Shown in pieces: positions 16,860 to 24,586 of a stretch of DNA of 64,000 nt; within the stretch, counting starts at the first letter, position 1; each line of letters starts with the position of its first letter. The notes under the pieces are model-generated. The model was given only the letters and a program-made list of their open reading frames with translations. It ran no database searches and was not told where the DNA came from. The DNA is from Ruminococcus sp. (GTDB lineage: Bacteria > Bacillota > Clostridia > Oscillospirales > Ruminococcaceae): contig NZ_JAFUAG010000027.1 of NCBI RefSeq assembly GCF_017464355.1, positions 124,001 to 188,000 of the forward strand. The letters are read 5' to 3'. The translations under genes were made by a program, and so were the position numbers.

Positions 16860-17526
16860 CAGTTTCGATATCCGCCACATGAAGCACCCCGTCCTTTACG
16901 GTGAACTTCACTTCAAGCCCAGCGTATCCGAAGCCATAAACACGGTCGGGATCCTGCTGGTAGGCAGGTCTTGGGTCCTGGGCAAGCAGGGCTTTCAGGG
17001 CTTGGCGCTTTTCCTTGGGTACCTTTTCAAGGAGCACTTCGGGGAAGTCCACCTCCACCGAGTAGTCAGCCCTTTCGGAGGCAAAACCGCCTGTGGCTTC
17101 GGGGCGGCTGTCAGCTAAGGGGAGATAGGGCTTTATATCGTAGATGGGGGTGCCGTCCATAAGGTCAACGCCCCCTACCCGCAGGGCTAGGCCGCTGTCG
17201 GGGGTATCCTCTATGCCCAGAAGCTTCACGCAGGACAGCCCTATGGGGTTGGGACGAAATGGTGAACGGGTGGCAAAAACTCCCATACGCACATTGCCGC
17301 CTAACCTGGGCGGGCGCACCGTAGGCGACCAGCTTTCACGCTTTGCCTCGGAAAATTCCCAGATGAGCCACAGGTGCGAAAAGCCCTCCATGCCCCTCAA
17401 AGCCTCGGGCACACGGTATTCGGGCTCAAAGATTATCAGTCCCTCCAGTTCCTCCACCAGCCCGCTTTGTCTTGGCAGCCCGAACTTCGCGGGCAGGTCG
17501 GTATGTATCTTCGCTATTACCTCCAT
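16852..17526 (-). CDS. trmO: tRNA (N6-threonylcarbamoyladenosine-37) methyltransferase, TrmO/TsaA family
   Basis: 224 residues. Diagnostic blocks are KFGLPRQSG, MEGFSHLWLIWEF, GVFATRSPFRPNPIGLS and DLMDGTPIYDIKPYLP, the hallmarks of the TsaA beta-barrel SAM-dependent methyltransferase fold. It N6-methylates t6A37 in tRNAs that read ACN codons. The C-terminal domain (from about 150) matches the usual TrmO extension. A GGAGGTGTACC ribosome site precedes the ATG. The last codons overlap the terminator stem shared with the neighbouring gene. Confidence 0.88.
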   Translation of the reverse strand: MEVIAKIHTDLPAKFGLPRQSGLVEELEGLIIFEPEYRVPEALRGMEGFSHLWLIWEFSEAKRESWSPTVRPPRLGGNVRMGVFATRSPFRPNPIGLSCVKLLGIEDTPDSGLALRVGGVDLMDGTPIYDIKPYLPLADSRPEATGGFASERADYSVEVDFPEVLLEKVPKEKRQALKALLAQDPRPAYQQDPDRVYGFGYAGLEVKFTVKDGVLHVADIETVK

Positions 17527-17584
17527 GGTACACCTCCGTAAAATAACTCACCTCATTATACCACGGTGTGGAGCAATAGTCAAA

Positions 17585-17616
17585 TAAAAAAGCCCGTGGG
17601 GCTATCCACGGGCAAA
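17585..17616 (-). terminator. Intrinsic terminator of the XRE pseudogene
   Basis: On the minus strand GCCCGTGG pairs with CCACGGGC around a short loop, followed by TTTTTTATTTG. Confidence 0.75.
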
Positions 17617-17645
17617 TTTTCACTTTCATATCTGTAAGCCGATAT

Positions 17646-17866
17646 TCAGCTGTTGTTCTCGTCACGGTGAAGCTGTCTGCCTGCAAGATAATCAAGGTTC
17701 ACCTTGTAAAAATCTGCAAGTCTGATGAACAGGTGCATGGGCATTTCACGCTTCCGCATTCATAAAGCTGATATTGCTGGCGGGTGATATCAAGATATTC
17801 TGCAACTTTTTGCTGTGAAAGATCGTTATCTTCCCTGAGATCGCGGATGCGGCGGTAGAGATACAT
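17646..17866 (-). pseudogene. XRE-family helix-turn-helix regulator, broken by a 1-base deletion
   Basis: Starting at the ATG at 17866, the sequence reads MYLYRRIRDLREDNDLSQQK and continues through VAEYLDITRQQYQLYECG, a typical short Cro/CI-type helix-turn-helix. Within GGAAGCGTGAAATG (about 17738-17751) the frame shifts; reading on in the other frame gives REMPMHLFIRLADFYKV, then NLDYLAGRQ and a stop at 17646. The whole is 221 bases, one short of 74 codons. Such small regulators normally run to about 72 residues. Either a recent loss or a sequencing error. The intact terminator downstream suggests it was functional recently. Confidence 0.8.
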
Positions 17867-18214
17867 TCGTCATCACTCCTAGTTAATTATTCCAAACTAT
17901 TCTTTCTGAGCCATTCCTGAGATCTTGCGCGATTTATTTCTTATTTCCTTTTCATGACATTGATTTTAACATACAAATATTGACATGACGCCCTTTTGCA
18001 CCTCTTTGTATGCTCTGAAAATTTTGTGAACAGAGGTATGAGATTTGTGCAAATTGCAGAATTTGTTAAGAATGCTTGCTACGCATGGCATAAAATAGTA
18101 TATTTTGCCAACACAAATCACTGTGCTTGAATTTAAACGTGTGCAAGACGGCGGAAAAATAGTGACGTGACAGTAAATTGACATCGGCAGACGAACATCA
18201 GCTGTGCCCCTGTG
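17867..18214. other. AT-rich intergenic region without a gene
   Basis: About 350 bases between the XRE remnant and the glycosyltransferase promoter. It is AT-rich with no frame of coding quality and no clear hairpin. AGGAGTGATGACGA at the left is the XRE ribosome site. Confidence 0.4.
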
Positions 18215-18243
18215 TTGACAAAAGCAGATAAAAATGTTACAAT
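18215..18243 (+). promoter_or_regulatory. Sigma-A promoter of the glycosyltransferase gene
   Basis: TTGACA, 17 bases, TACAAT. It lies too close to the in-frame ATG at 18252, which supports the downstream GTG start. Confidence 0.75.
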
Positions 18244-18278
18244 AACTATATATGAAAACTCGCAGGGAGGTGCGCAAG

Positions 18279-19118
18279 GTGGAGAGAAAAGGTGTCAGGC
18301 TGCCTGACTACAGTGTGCTTATGTCCGTTTACAGCGGCGAAAAGCCCGAATACCTAAGAGAATGTATAGACAGTATGCTGGCACAGACCTTTGTGACCAA
18401 TGACTTTGTGCTGGTCTGCGACGGCCCCCTTACCGAGGAGCTGGACAGAGTCGTGGAAGAGTATGAGGAAAAGTACGATTTCTTCCGGCCCCTGCGGCTG
18501 CCCGAAAACAGGGGAGTGGGTACCTGCGCCAACGAGGGTCTTGCGGTGTGCAGGAATGAGTATATCGTGAAGATGGACTCAGATGACATTGCCCTGCCCG
18601 AAAGATGCGAGCTTTCCATGTACATCATGGCTAAGCACCCGAGGGTCGATATGCTGGGGGCATACCTCAGTGAGTTCGACAGTGACACGGGTAAGGAGAT
18701 AGCTGTCAAGAAGACCCCCACAGGGGACGCAGCTATCAGGAAATATGCCAGAAGACGCAACCCCTTCAACAACCCCACCCTGGTGTACAAGAAGTCGCTG
18801 GTGGAGAAGATAGGGGGCTATTCCACCGTAAGGCGGTGCGAGGACTATGACTTCGTGGTGAGAATGCTGGCAGCAGGGGCTGTGGGCAGGAACATACCCA
18901 AGGTGCTGGTGCGCTACCGTGTGACGGGGGGCAACTACAACAGGCGGAAAAACTGGGCTAACACCAGGTCATTCATTGCGGTCAGGTGGCGGATATACCG
19001 TTCGGGCTTTTCAAGCCTCTGGGATTTCACCGTGGCCACAGGTGCGCAGCTTGTCATGTTCTTGCTGCCCTCTTCGCTGACAGGCAGTTTTTACAAGAAG
19101 CTGCTGAGAAAAGGCTAG
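18279..19118 (+). CDS. Family 2 glycosyltransferase
   Basis: 279 residues from a GTG at 18279, 8 bases after AGGGAGG. GT-A motifs appear in order: YSVLMSVYSGEKPEYL, FVLVCDGP, LPENRGVGTCANEGL, the DxD-like MDSDDIALPER, then FNNPTLVYKK and CEDYDFVVRMLAAG with the catalytic ED. It transfers a sugar from a nucleotide donor, probably to a surface polysaccharide or glycolipid. The C-terminus ends in a moderately hydrophobic stretch and basic residues that may contact membrane. Single-gene unit; acceptor unknown. Confidence 0.85.
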   Translation: MERKGVRLPDYSVLMSVYSGEKPEYLRECIDSMLAQTFVTNDFVLVCDGPLTEELDRVVEEYEEKYDFFRPLRLPENRGVGTCANEGLAVCRNEYIVKMDSDDIALPERCELSMYIMAKHPRVDMLGAYLSEFDSDTGKEIAVKKTPTGDAAIRKYARRRNPFNNPTLVYKKSLVEKIGGYSTVRRCEDYDFVVRMLAAGAVGRNIPKVLVRYRVTGGNYNRRKNWANTRSFIAVRWRIYRSGFSSLWDFTVATGAQLVMFLLPSSLTGSFYKKLLRKG

Positions 19119-19236
19119 CAGACTTTCCCCTGTAAACAAACAAAGACCTTGCTGTGAACTAAAATTGTCGCAAAGTGTAAAATCTTACAGAAAGAATACA
19201 AATTGTGTCACAACAAGTACATTTATGAAAAATCCC

Positions 19237-19265
19237 TTGACTTTGGGGAGAAAAGTTGGTATATT
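19237..19265 (+). promoter_or_regulatory. Sigma-A promoter of the PASTA pseudokinase gene
   Basis: TTGACT, 17 bases ending GTTGG, TATATT. About 110 bases of leader follow. Confidence 0.65.
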
Positions 19266-19382
19266 TATTTGAGTACGCTGACGGAAGGTCAGCCTGCGTG
19301 CTGTGCGGAACGCGGCTTTCGTACAGGATATGGTCATATGGCAGAAAGCTCTGCCGCAAAATAGTAAGTAAGGAGGTTCGGT

Positions 19383-21263
19383 ATGGAACCGAGTGTTAAG
19401 CTGTGCATGGGCTGCATGAATGAACTTGGCCCCGACGGTCAGTGCCATTATTGCAGCTATTCGGACGATATTCCCCATTTACAGTCTTATTTAGCACCGA
19501 AAACTGTGCTGGACAATAGATATGTCATAGGCAAGATGCTCTCGTACAACGGCGAGGGCGCATCGTATATCTGTTATGATATGGTGGGCAAGTGCAAATG
19601 TGTCTGCCGTGAGTATATGCCCGATACCCTCTGCGAAAGAGAACCTGACGGGCTGAATATCAAGGTCAATAAGGACTGCCTGGCCAAGTACAAGACCTTT
19701 ATGTCGGAATTTGCCGATATGAACAAGGTACTTTCCCGTATGCGCAACCTGACTCATATCGTGACGGCCAAGGATATGTTCGCGGAGAACAACACGACTT
19801 ATGTCATACTGGAGTATGTGGAGGGCGTTTCCCTCAAGAAGTTCCTACAGTCAAACACGGGCTTCCTGACCTGGGAGCAGGTGAAGAAGCTGTTCGTGCC
19901 ATTGTTCACCACCCTGAACATAATACACAATTCGGGCATAATACACAGGGGCATATCCCCTGAGAATATAATAGTCACCACTGACGGCGAGCTGAAGCTG
20001 ACAGGCTTCTGCATAAGCTCTATAAGAACTTCAAATACGGGCATGATGCCTGAGTTCTATTCGGGCTATACTGCCCCCGAGCAGTATTCCTCGCTGCAGT
20101 GGCAGGGCACCTGGACGGACGTTTATGCCGTGGCTGCGGTCATCTACCGCATACTTACAGGCTGTATGCCCCTTGACGCCAATACAAGGATACACAATGA
20201 TACCCTGGTGGAGGCTAACCGCATAAACCCCAGGATACCCAGACATATCTCCGACGCACTGGCACAGGCCATGGCCGTCAGGGGCGAGGAGAGGATACAG
20301 ACCGTTACAGAGCTGGTATCTTCGCTGTTTGAGCAGCCTTCGAGAATGGAGCACCCAAAGGGCTCTACCCAGACGATACCTATACAGCACGTGCCCCGTG
20401 AGGAAAGACAGCGCAGGAGCGAGGAGGAATATCATGTCTCCCAGGGAAAGCCCCGCAAGAAAAAGGGCAGCAGCCTGGCGACCATTGTGGGCTTCTGTGT
20501 GCTGGCAGTGCTGCTGGGCATAGGCATCTATCTTATGACACAGCTGTTCGCTCCCCCTGAGGAGGGCGACAAGTCTTCCTCCAGCAAGCCTGTGCAGGAG
20601 ATCACCTACGACGACGAGAGCGAGGAAGAGGACGATTACGAGTACGCTACCACCACCACGGTCATCACTGCTGAGATAGATGATACCGAGTACGGCAGAG
20701 GTTCCATAATGCCCAATATCGTCGGCCTGATATATTCGGAGGTCGAGAAGAAAATGGGCGGTGAGTTCACGCTGAAGCCCAAGTATTACTACTCCGATAC
20801 CGATGAACGCGGGCTGGTAAAGAGCCAGAGCATCCCCGAGGGCTCGGACTACGACCCCTCCAGAAAGAATGAACTGGTAATGGACGTTTGTGCAGGACCT
20901 TCCAGCATACCCGTGCCCGATTCCTCGGGTTATACCAAGAGGGATTACCTCGACCTGCTGGACAGCCTGAACATCAAGTACAGCGTTACCGAGGAGAGAT
21001 CTTCGCTGGCTCAGGGATATGTCACCAGGACAAGCATAACCGCAGGCAACTATATCAATGTTGAAAAGGGCGAGACCCTGACAGTATACGTCAGCAACGG
21101 CAAGCCTGTGGCTACTACCACGGCTGCCTCAACTGCCGCACAGACGGATACAGCTTCCGAGACCCAGCAGTGGACAGATACCGAGCCCTGGACGGATACA
21201 CAGGCCTGGACAGACACCGAGGCTCCAGCAGTAGATTACGGCGGAGAAGAACAGCCCCAGTAA
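19383..21263 (+). CDS. PASTA-domain Ser/Thr kinase-like membrane protein with degenerate active site
   Basis: 626 residues. Order: a small zinc ribbon (CMGCMNELGPDGQCHYC, 9-25), a protein-kinase fold (about 45-320), a basic juxtamembrane region, one membrane helix (LATIVGFCVLAVLLGIGIYL, about 361-380), an acidic Ser/Glu linker and two PASTA repeats (about 445-510 and 512-578). The C-terminal tail repeats WTDT three times. The kinase core is degenerate: the beta-3 lysine position reads CREYMP, the catalytic loop is HRGISPEN (Asp to Gly) and the DFG motif is GFC. PASTA kinases sense cell-wall muropeptides; this one is probably a pseudokinase that binds rather than phosphorylates. AAGGAGGTTCGGT precedes the ATG. 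Confidence 0.85.
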   Translation: MEPSVKLCMGCMNELGPDGQCHYCSYSDDIPHLQSYLAPKTVLDNRYVIGKMLSYNGEGASYICYDMVGKCKCVCREYMPDTLCEREPDGLNIKVNKDCLAKYKTFMSEFADMNKVLSRMRNLTHIVTAKDMFAENNTTYVILEYVEGVSLKKFLQSNTGFLTWEQVKKLFVPLFTTLNIIHNSGIIHRGISPENIIVTTDGELKLTGFCISSIRTSNTGMMPEFYSGYTAPEQYSSLQWQGTWTDVYAVAAVIYRILTGCMPLDANTRIHNDTLVEANRINPRIPRHISDALAQAMAVRGEERIQTVTELVSSLFEQPSRMEHPKGSTQTIPIQHVPREERQRRSEEEYHVSQGKPRKKKGSSLATIVGFCVLAVLLGIGIYLMTQLFAPPEEGDKSSSSKPVQEITYDDESEEEDDYEYATTTTVITAEIDDTEYGRGSIMPNIVGLIYSEVEKKMGGEFTLKPKYYYSDTDERGLVKSQSIPEGSDYDPSRKNELVMDVCAGPSSIPVPDSSGYTKRDYLDLLDSLNIKYSVTEERSSLAQGYVTRTSITAGNYINVEKGETLTVYVSNGKPVATTTAASTAAQTDTASETQQWTDTEPWTDTQAWTDTEAPAVDYGGEEQPQ

Positions 21264-21376
21264 GCTTTCGGCCGCTGTGGGAAGTGTCTTTTCTAAAACG
21301 TTTTCGGAAATATGCAAAAAAACATGAACTTCATCTGAAACGTTTTTGAAGAAATGTGAAAACCTTAGCAAAGCCC

Positions 21377-21405
21377 TTGACAAGTCGGGGGCTTTGTGTT
21401 ATTCT
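21377..21405 (+). promoter_or_regulatory. Sigma-A promoter of pfkA inside an inverted repeat
   Basis: TTGACA, 17 bases, TATTCT. The perfect arms CAAAGCCC (21369-21376) and GGGCTTTG (21389-21396) enclose the -35 box. AAAACGTTTT-like sites lie upstream at about 21295 and 21340. Confidence 0.6.
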
Positions 21406-21474
21406 TAGATGTGGAAAATAAGATGAAAAAGGGCGGACAAGTGGATAAACTGCCCGAATTTGGAGGTATATAAT

Positions 21475-22437
21475 ATGGCAAAGAAGATCGGCGTTCTCAC
21501 TAGCGGCGGCGACGCACCTGGCATGAATGCTGCTGTAAGAGCAGTATGCAGAGCAGCACTTCAGAGGGGTATGGAAGTCGTTGGTATCAAGCGCGGCTAC
21601 AACGGTCTGCTGAATGGCGAGATCATTGACATGAATGCAAGAACAGTTTCGGGCATTATCCAGAGAGGCGGTACCTGCCTTTACACTGCAAGATGTCCTG
21701 AGTTCAGAACTATCGAGGGCGTAAAGAAGGGCGCTGACAAGTGCCGTGAGATCGGCCTTGACGGTATCGTTGTTATCGGCGGTGACGGCTCATTCAGGGG
21801 TGCAGCTGATCTGTCTGCACAGGGTATACCCTGCATAGGCCTGCCCGGTACTATCGACAACGATATTTCCTGCACCGAGTACACTATCGGCTACGATACA
21901 GCAATGAACACCGCTATGGAAATGATCGACAAGATCAGAGATACTGCACAGTCCCACGACAGATGCTCTGTTGTTGAGGTAATGGGCAGAAACGCAGGCT
22001 ACATAGCTATCAACGTCGGCCTGGCTGTTGGCGCTGAGGCTGTTATCACTCCTGAAGAGGACTATGACCTGGACGCTATCTGCGCTAAGATGCAGAAGGT
22101 GATGAAGAGCGGCAAGACCCACTTCCTTATAGTTGTTGCTGAGGGCGTTGGCAAGACCGAAGAGATCACCAAGCTGATACAGGAAAAGACAGGCGTTGAA
22201 ACAAGAGCAACTATCCTGGGCCATGTACAGAGAGGCGGCTCGCCTACTGTAAGAGACAGAGTTACCGCTACCCAGATGGGCTACCACGCAGTTGAGCTGC
22301 TGGAGCAGGGTATCGGCAACAGAGTTGTCGGCATGAAGGACAACCACATATATGATGTGGATATCCAGGAAGCTCTGGCAATGAAGAAGCCTTTTGAAGA
22401 TGAGCTGTATTCTATACTGAATGAGACTGCATTCTAA
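21475..22437 (+). CDS. pfkA: ATP-dependent 6-phosphofructokinase
   Basis: 320 residues from the ATG at 21475, with TGGAGG 6 bases upstream. Motifs: GVLTSGGDAPGMNAAVRAV at the N-terminus, GGDGSFRGA for nucleotide binding (Gly after GGD favours ATP over pyrophosphate), PGTIDNDI with the catalytic Asp, and the substrate-binding VEVMGRNAGYIA and HVQRGGSPT. It commits fructose 6-phosphate to glycolysis. Codons are strongly biased, as in transaldolase, suggesting abundant protein. The first gene after the pseudokinase, with its own promoter. Confidence 0.96.
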   Translation: MAKKIGVLTSGGDAPGMNAAVRAVCRAALQRGMEVVGIKRGYNGLLNGEIIDMNARTVSGIIQRGGTCLYTARCPEFRTIEGVKKGADKCREIGLDGIVVIGGDGSFRGAADLSAQGIPCIGLPGTIDNDISCTEYTIGYDTAMNTAMEMIDKIRDTAQSHDRCSVVEVMGRNAGYIAINVGLAVGAEAVITPEEDYDLDAICAKMQKVMKSGKTHFLIVVAEGVGKTEEITKLIQEKTGVETRATILGHVQRGGSPTVRDRVTATQMGYHAVELLEQGIGNRVVGMKDNHIYDVDIQEALAMKKPFEDELYSILNETAF

Positions 22438-22477
22438 AAACGGTCATTATCCGCGTGATACGCGGCTGACATATTAC

Positions 22478-22573
22478 AGAGTAGAGTACCGAGCGTTAAG
22501 TGTCCGACGGACGGGGAGTTGACGACGGAACGAAAAGGCTTTGCCTTGCGGTTTGGTGCTCGCATCCCGCTGA
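22478..22573 (+). promoter_or_regulatory. Tetrahydrofolate (THF) riboswitch aptamer
   Basis: The conserved THF aptamer elements are present in order: GAGTAG near 22480, GCGTTAAGTG (22493-22502), GGGGAGTTG near 22513, and the 3' GGTGCTCGCATCCCGCTG (22556-22573). The gene downstream is a folate transporter subunit, the usual target. The segment 22587-22656 supplies the expression platform. Confidence 0.9.
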
Positions 22574-22586
22574 ATGTGTAAAAGAG

Positions 22587-22656
22587 AAGCTTTTCATAAA
22601 CTGCTCCTTTATGCACGAAGCTGTCATTTAAAGGAGGAGGATCCTATGAAAAGCTT
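22587..22656 (+). promoter_or_regulatory. Translation-blocking hairpin of the folT riboswitch
   Basis: AAGCTTTTCATA (22587-22598) is perfectly complementary to TATGAAAAGCTT (22645-22656), which includes the folT start codon. Nested inside, CTCCTTTA (22604-22611) pairs with TAAAGGAG (22629-22636), covering the ribosome site. Together they form about 20 pairs that would shut translation. Confidence 0.75.
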
Positions 22657-23284
22657 TTTTTCGTCATTTTCAAAGTCAGCTAAGGAGCTGACAGACCTGA
22701 GGTGCCTGTGTGTTACGGCAATTTTCATCGCTTTGTCGATGCTGCTGGAATCTGTGGCTATCAACACCCCCTATTTCAAGATAAGCTTTGCTTATCTGGC
22801 GGCTGCCTGCATAGGTATGCTGTTCGGTCCTACGGTGGGCTTCTTTGCAGGGCTTATATGTGATGTGGTAGGCTATATCGCCAACCCTGCGGGTGCGCCT
22901 TTCCTGCCTGCATACACCCTTGTTCAGGGTATGTCGGGACTTATCTACGGCGCTGTGCTGTATTACAAGGTGGACTACTCTATCTTTGCCAAGAAGGAAG
23001 ATCCCTTTAAGGACAAAAAGAGCAAGAATGGTCTGAGTGTACAGTTTTTTGTACGAATTGTCATAGCTAAGCTGCTGAACATCACTATCATCAATATCTT
23101 CATAAATACTGCGCTGAATATGCATTACGGCTTTATCCCCAAGCAGGCATACAGCGTGGCCATAGCGGCAAGGGTCATCAAAAACCTGACCCAGCTTGCT
23201 GCTGATATACCGCTGATGTTCGTGGTGATACCCTCGGTATTTGTTATATACAAGAGGGCGTTCAGAACCGGGACTGCTGCATAA
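22646..23284 (+). CDS. folT: Folate ECF transporter substrate-binding (S) subunit
   Basis: 212 residues with about six membrane segments. The N-terminal region LCVTAIFIALSMLLESVAI and LAAACIGMLFGPTVGFFAGLICDVVGY match the S-component fold of energy-coupling-factor transporters, and FolT is indicated by the upstream THF riboswitch. It captures folate and works with a shared EcfT/EcfA module encoded elsewhere. AAAGGAGGAGG is 5 bases before the ATG and is the sequence hidden by the riboswitch hairpin. An intrinsic terminator follows. Confidence 0.92.
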   Translation: MKSFFSSFSKSAKELTDLRCLCVTAIFIALSMLLESVAINTPYFKISFAYLAAACIGMLFGPTVGFFAGLICDVVGYIANPAGAPFLPAYTLVQGMSGLIYGAVLYYKVDYSIFAKKEDPFKDKKSKNGLSVQFFVRIVIAKLLNITIINIFINTALNMHYGFIPKQAYSVAIAARVIKNLTQLAADIPLMFVVIPSVFVIYKRAFRTGTAA

Positions 23285-23293
23285 GAATTCTTT

Positions 23294-23318
23294 GAGCGAC
23301 CTTCGGGTCGCTCTTTTT
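23294..23318 (+). terminator. Intrinsic terminator of folT
   Basis: GAGCGACC and GGTCGCTC pair around a TTCG-type loop, followed by TTTTT. Confidence 0.9.
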
Positions 23319-23521
23319 ACTTGTAAATATTCTGTGAACTCTTGTACGAAAAGGGCAACTGTTTGCCGAAACTGAAAAGCGGTCATTTTCGTGACCCTGT
23401 GGTATATATTGGGATATTGCCCCTCTGATTTAGCCTGCAAATGTCGGTATATAAAGGAAATATGACCTTAAAATCAAAAAAATAGTATAATGTTAAATAA
23501 GTTACGAAAACGAAACCGCAG
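23319..23521. other. Intergenic region without a recognised feature
   Basis: About 200 bases between the folT terminator and the small-RNA promoter. No coding frame or strong hairpin stands out. Confidence 0.4.
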
Positions 23522-23550
23522 TTGACATTTTTCAGCGAAAACGTTATAAT
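23522..23550 (+). promoter_or_regulatory. Strong sigma-A promoter of a small RNA-like unit
   Basis: TTGACA, 17 bases, TATAAT: an exact consensus promoter with optimal spacing. Confidence 0.85.
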
Positions 23551-23556
23551 TAATAT

Positions 23557-23668
23557 GTACTTGGGGAAGTATACTTTTTATAAAGGCGGGGAAAAGTCAT
23601 AGTGCGGGAACGCACGGACATTCCGAGAACAAGACGGCTGCGGCGCTTAACGCTGCGGCCGTTTTTTT
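23557..23668 (+). ncRNA. Putative small RNA of unknown family (~112 nt)
   Basis: A consensus promoter ends 6 bases upstream and a strong terminator closes the unit: a 12-pair stem (23634-23645 with 23651-23662) and seven T. Between them lie GTACTT/AAGTATAC and GTGCG/CGCAC with a GGAA loop (23602-23615), then a single-stranded ACATTCCGAGAACAAGA. The only frame is about 15 codons without a ribosome site. The next gene has its own promoter, so this is not simply a leader. I do not recognise the family. Confidence 0.6.
23634..23668 (+). terminator. Intrinsic terminator of the small RNA
   Basis: ACGGCTGCGGCG pairs with CGCTGCGGCCGT (two G-U pairs) around a 5-base loop, followed by seven T. Confidence 0.9.
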
Positions 23669-23695
23669 GCGCTCTGTAAGGGGCAGCTGTCATCA

Positions 23696-23716
23696 ATTTG
23701 AGAGGTATTCTCAAAT
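23696..23716. promoter_or_regulatory. Fur/Zur-type operator upstream of the zinc regulon
   Basis: ATTTGAGA, 5 bases, TCTCAAAT: a perfect inverted repeat. A related half-conserved copy (TTGAAAC...CTCTCAAATTT) lies at 23782-23802, just downstream of the -10 box. Confidence 0.7.
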
Positions 23717-23747
23717 GTAAACAATGTGTAAAAGTGTGGGAAATCCG

Positions 23748-23776
23748 TTGACAGGCGGTGTGGGTTGTGATATACT
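23748..23776 (+). promoter_or_regulatory. Sigma-A promoter of the zinc regulator gene
   Basis: TTGACA, 17 bases, TATACT, bracketed by the two Zur-like palindromes. Confidence 0.75.
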
Positions 23777-23822
23777 ATTAAATTGAAACTTACTCTCAAA
23801 TTTCTGCGAAGGAGGGCTGGTA

Positions 23823-24236
23823 ATGGCCAAGTATAACACGGTGCAGCGGGGCGAACTGCTGGAATTTATGGGCAGGCACAGGACTTCTGCCTACACGGTG
23901 AAAGAGATCGCTGATATGATGAAAGCGGACGGCAGCATACCCAAGCCCCCGGGAGAAAGCACCGTCTACAGGCTGATAAAAGAGCTGGTGGAAAGCGGCG
24001 AGGTCAAGCGTACCGTCAGGGGAAATACCAGGACTTTCGTGTACCAGCTGACCGACGGCGAAAGCTGCCACCACCACCTGCACATGAAGTGCGTCAGCTG
24101 CGGCAAGCTTTACCATATGGACGACGAAGCCAGCCGTGCGCTGGTGGAGCGCATACTGCGGGAGGACAGCTTCGAGATAGACCCCAGCGTTGTGCTGCCG
24201 GGTAAGTGCGGGGGCTGTCGGGGAGGAAAAGTATGA
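23823..24236 (+). CDS. zur: Fur-family metal regulator, probably zinc-responsive (Zur)
   Basis: 137 residues. An N-terminal winged helix (ADGSIPKPPGESTVYRLIKEL) is followed by a dimer/metal domain with CHHHLHMKCVSCGKLYHMD and a C-terminal CGGC; the two Cys pairs form the structural zinc site of Fur proteins. It should repress zinc uptake when zinc is plentiful. Zinc specificity is inferred from the downstream ZnuABC-type genes rather than from the protein. The two palindromes around its promoter suggest autoregulation. The stop overlaps the next start as ATGA. Confidence 0.85.
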   Translation: MAKYNTVQRGELLEFMGRHRTSAYTVKEIADMMKADGSIPKPPGESTVYRLIKELVESGEVKRTVRGNTRTFVYQLTDGESCHHHLHMKCVSCGKLYHMDDEASRALVERILREDSFEIDPSVVLPGKCGGCRGGKV

Positions 24237-24520
24237 AGCGGCATATTGCTGCCCTGCTGACAGCAGTGGTAATGGCGGCAGCGCTGGTGCTGTCCATTTG
24301 CTGCATTGAGATACACGGCGGTCACGATTGCTGCGGCGAGGGCTGCAGTATCTGTGCGGTGCTGGAACAGTGCGCAAAACGTCTGGGCGGTGCAGGCAAT
24401 GTCGGGCAGATGACTGTGATCATTGCGGCCTTTGGCACAACTGTCTTTATCTGCATAAAGGTAGTGGAGTTTTTTTGTAGAAAATCTCCCATAGGGCTGA
24501 AAGTGGTGCTGCTGAATTGA
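24233..24520 (+). CDS. Small Cys/His-rich membrane protein of the zinc regulon
   Basis: 95 residues, overlapping zur by 4 bases and therefore translationally coupled. An N-terminal hydrophobic segment (AALLTAVVMAAALVLSICCIEI) and a second one (MTVIIAAFGTTVFICIKVVEF) flank an external loop with HGGHDCCGEGCSICAVLEQC, containing two His and six Cys that could bind metal. I do not know a named family. Position suggests a role in zinc handling or sensing at the membrane. Confidence 0.7.
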   Translation: MKRHIAALLTAVVMAAALVLSICCIEIHGGHDCCGEGCSICAVLEQCAKRLGGAGNVGQMTVIIAAFGTTVFICIKVVEFFCRKSPIGLKVVLLN

Positions 24521-24586
24521 TGTTGGCTGTGCGTATATATAATGGTATATCATCGGACAGAATAACATCAAACGGAGGATCTTATA

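Noticed and set aside
18252-18278. ATG at 18252 as the glycosyltransferase start
   Set aside because: It lies only 8 bases after the -10 box and has no ribosome site; the GTG at 18279 has AGGGAGG at the right distance.
23602-23645. Resemblance of ACAAGACGGC in the small RNA to the guanidine-III riboswitch 3' end
   Set aside because: The pseudoknot partner and the rest of the aptamer are missing, and the matching bases are part of the terminator stem.
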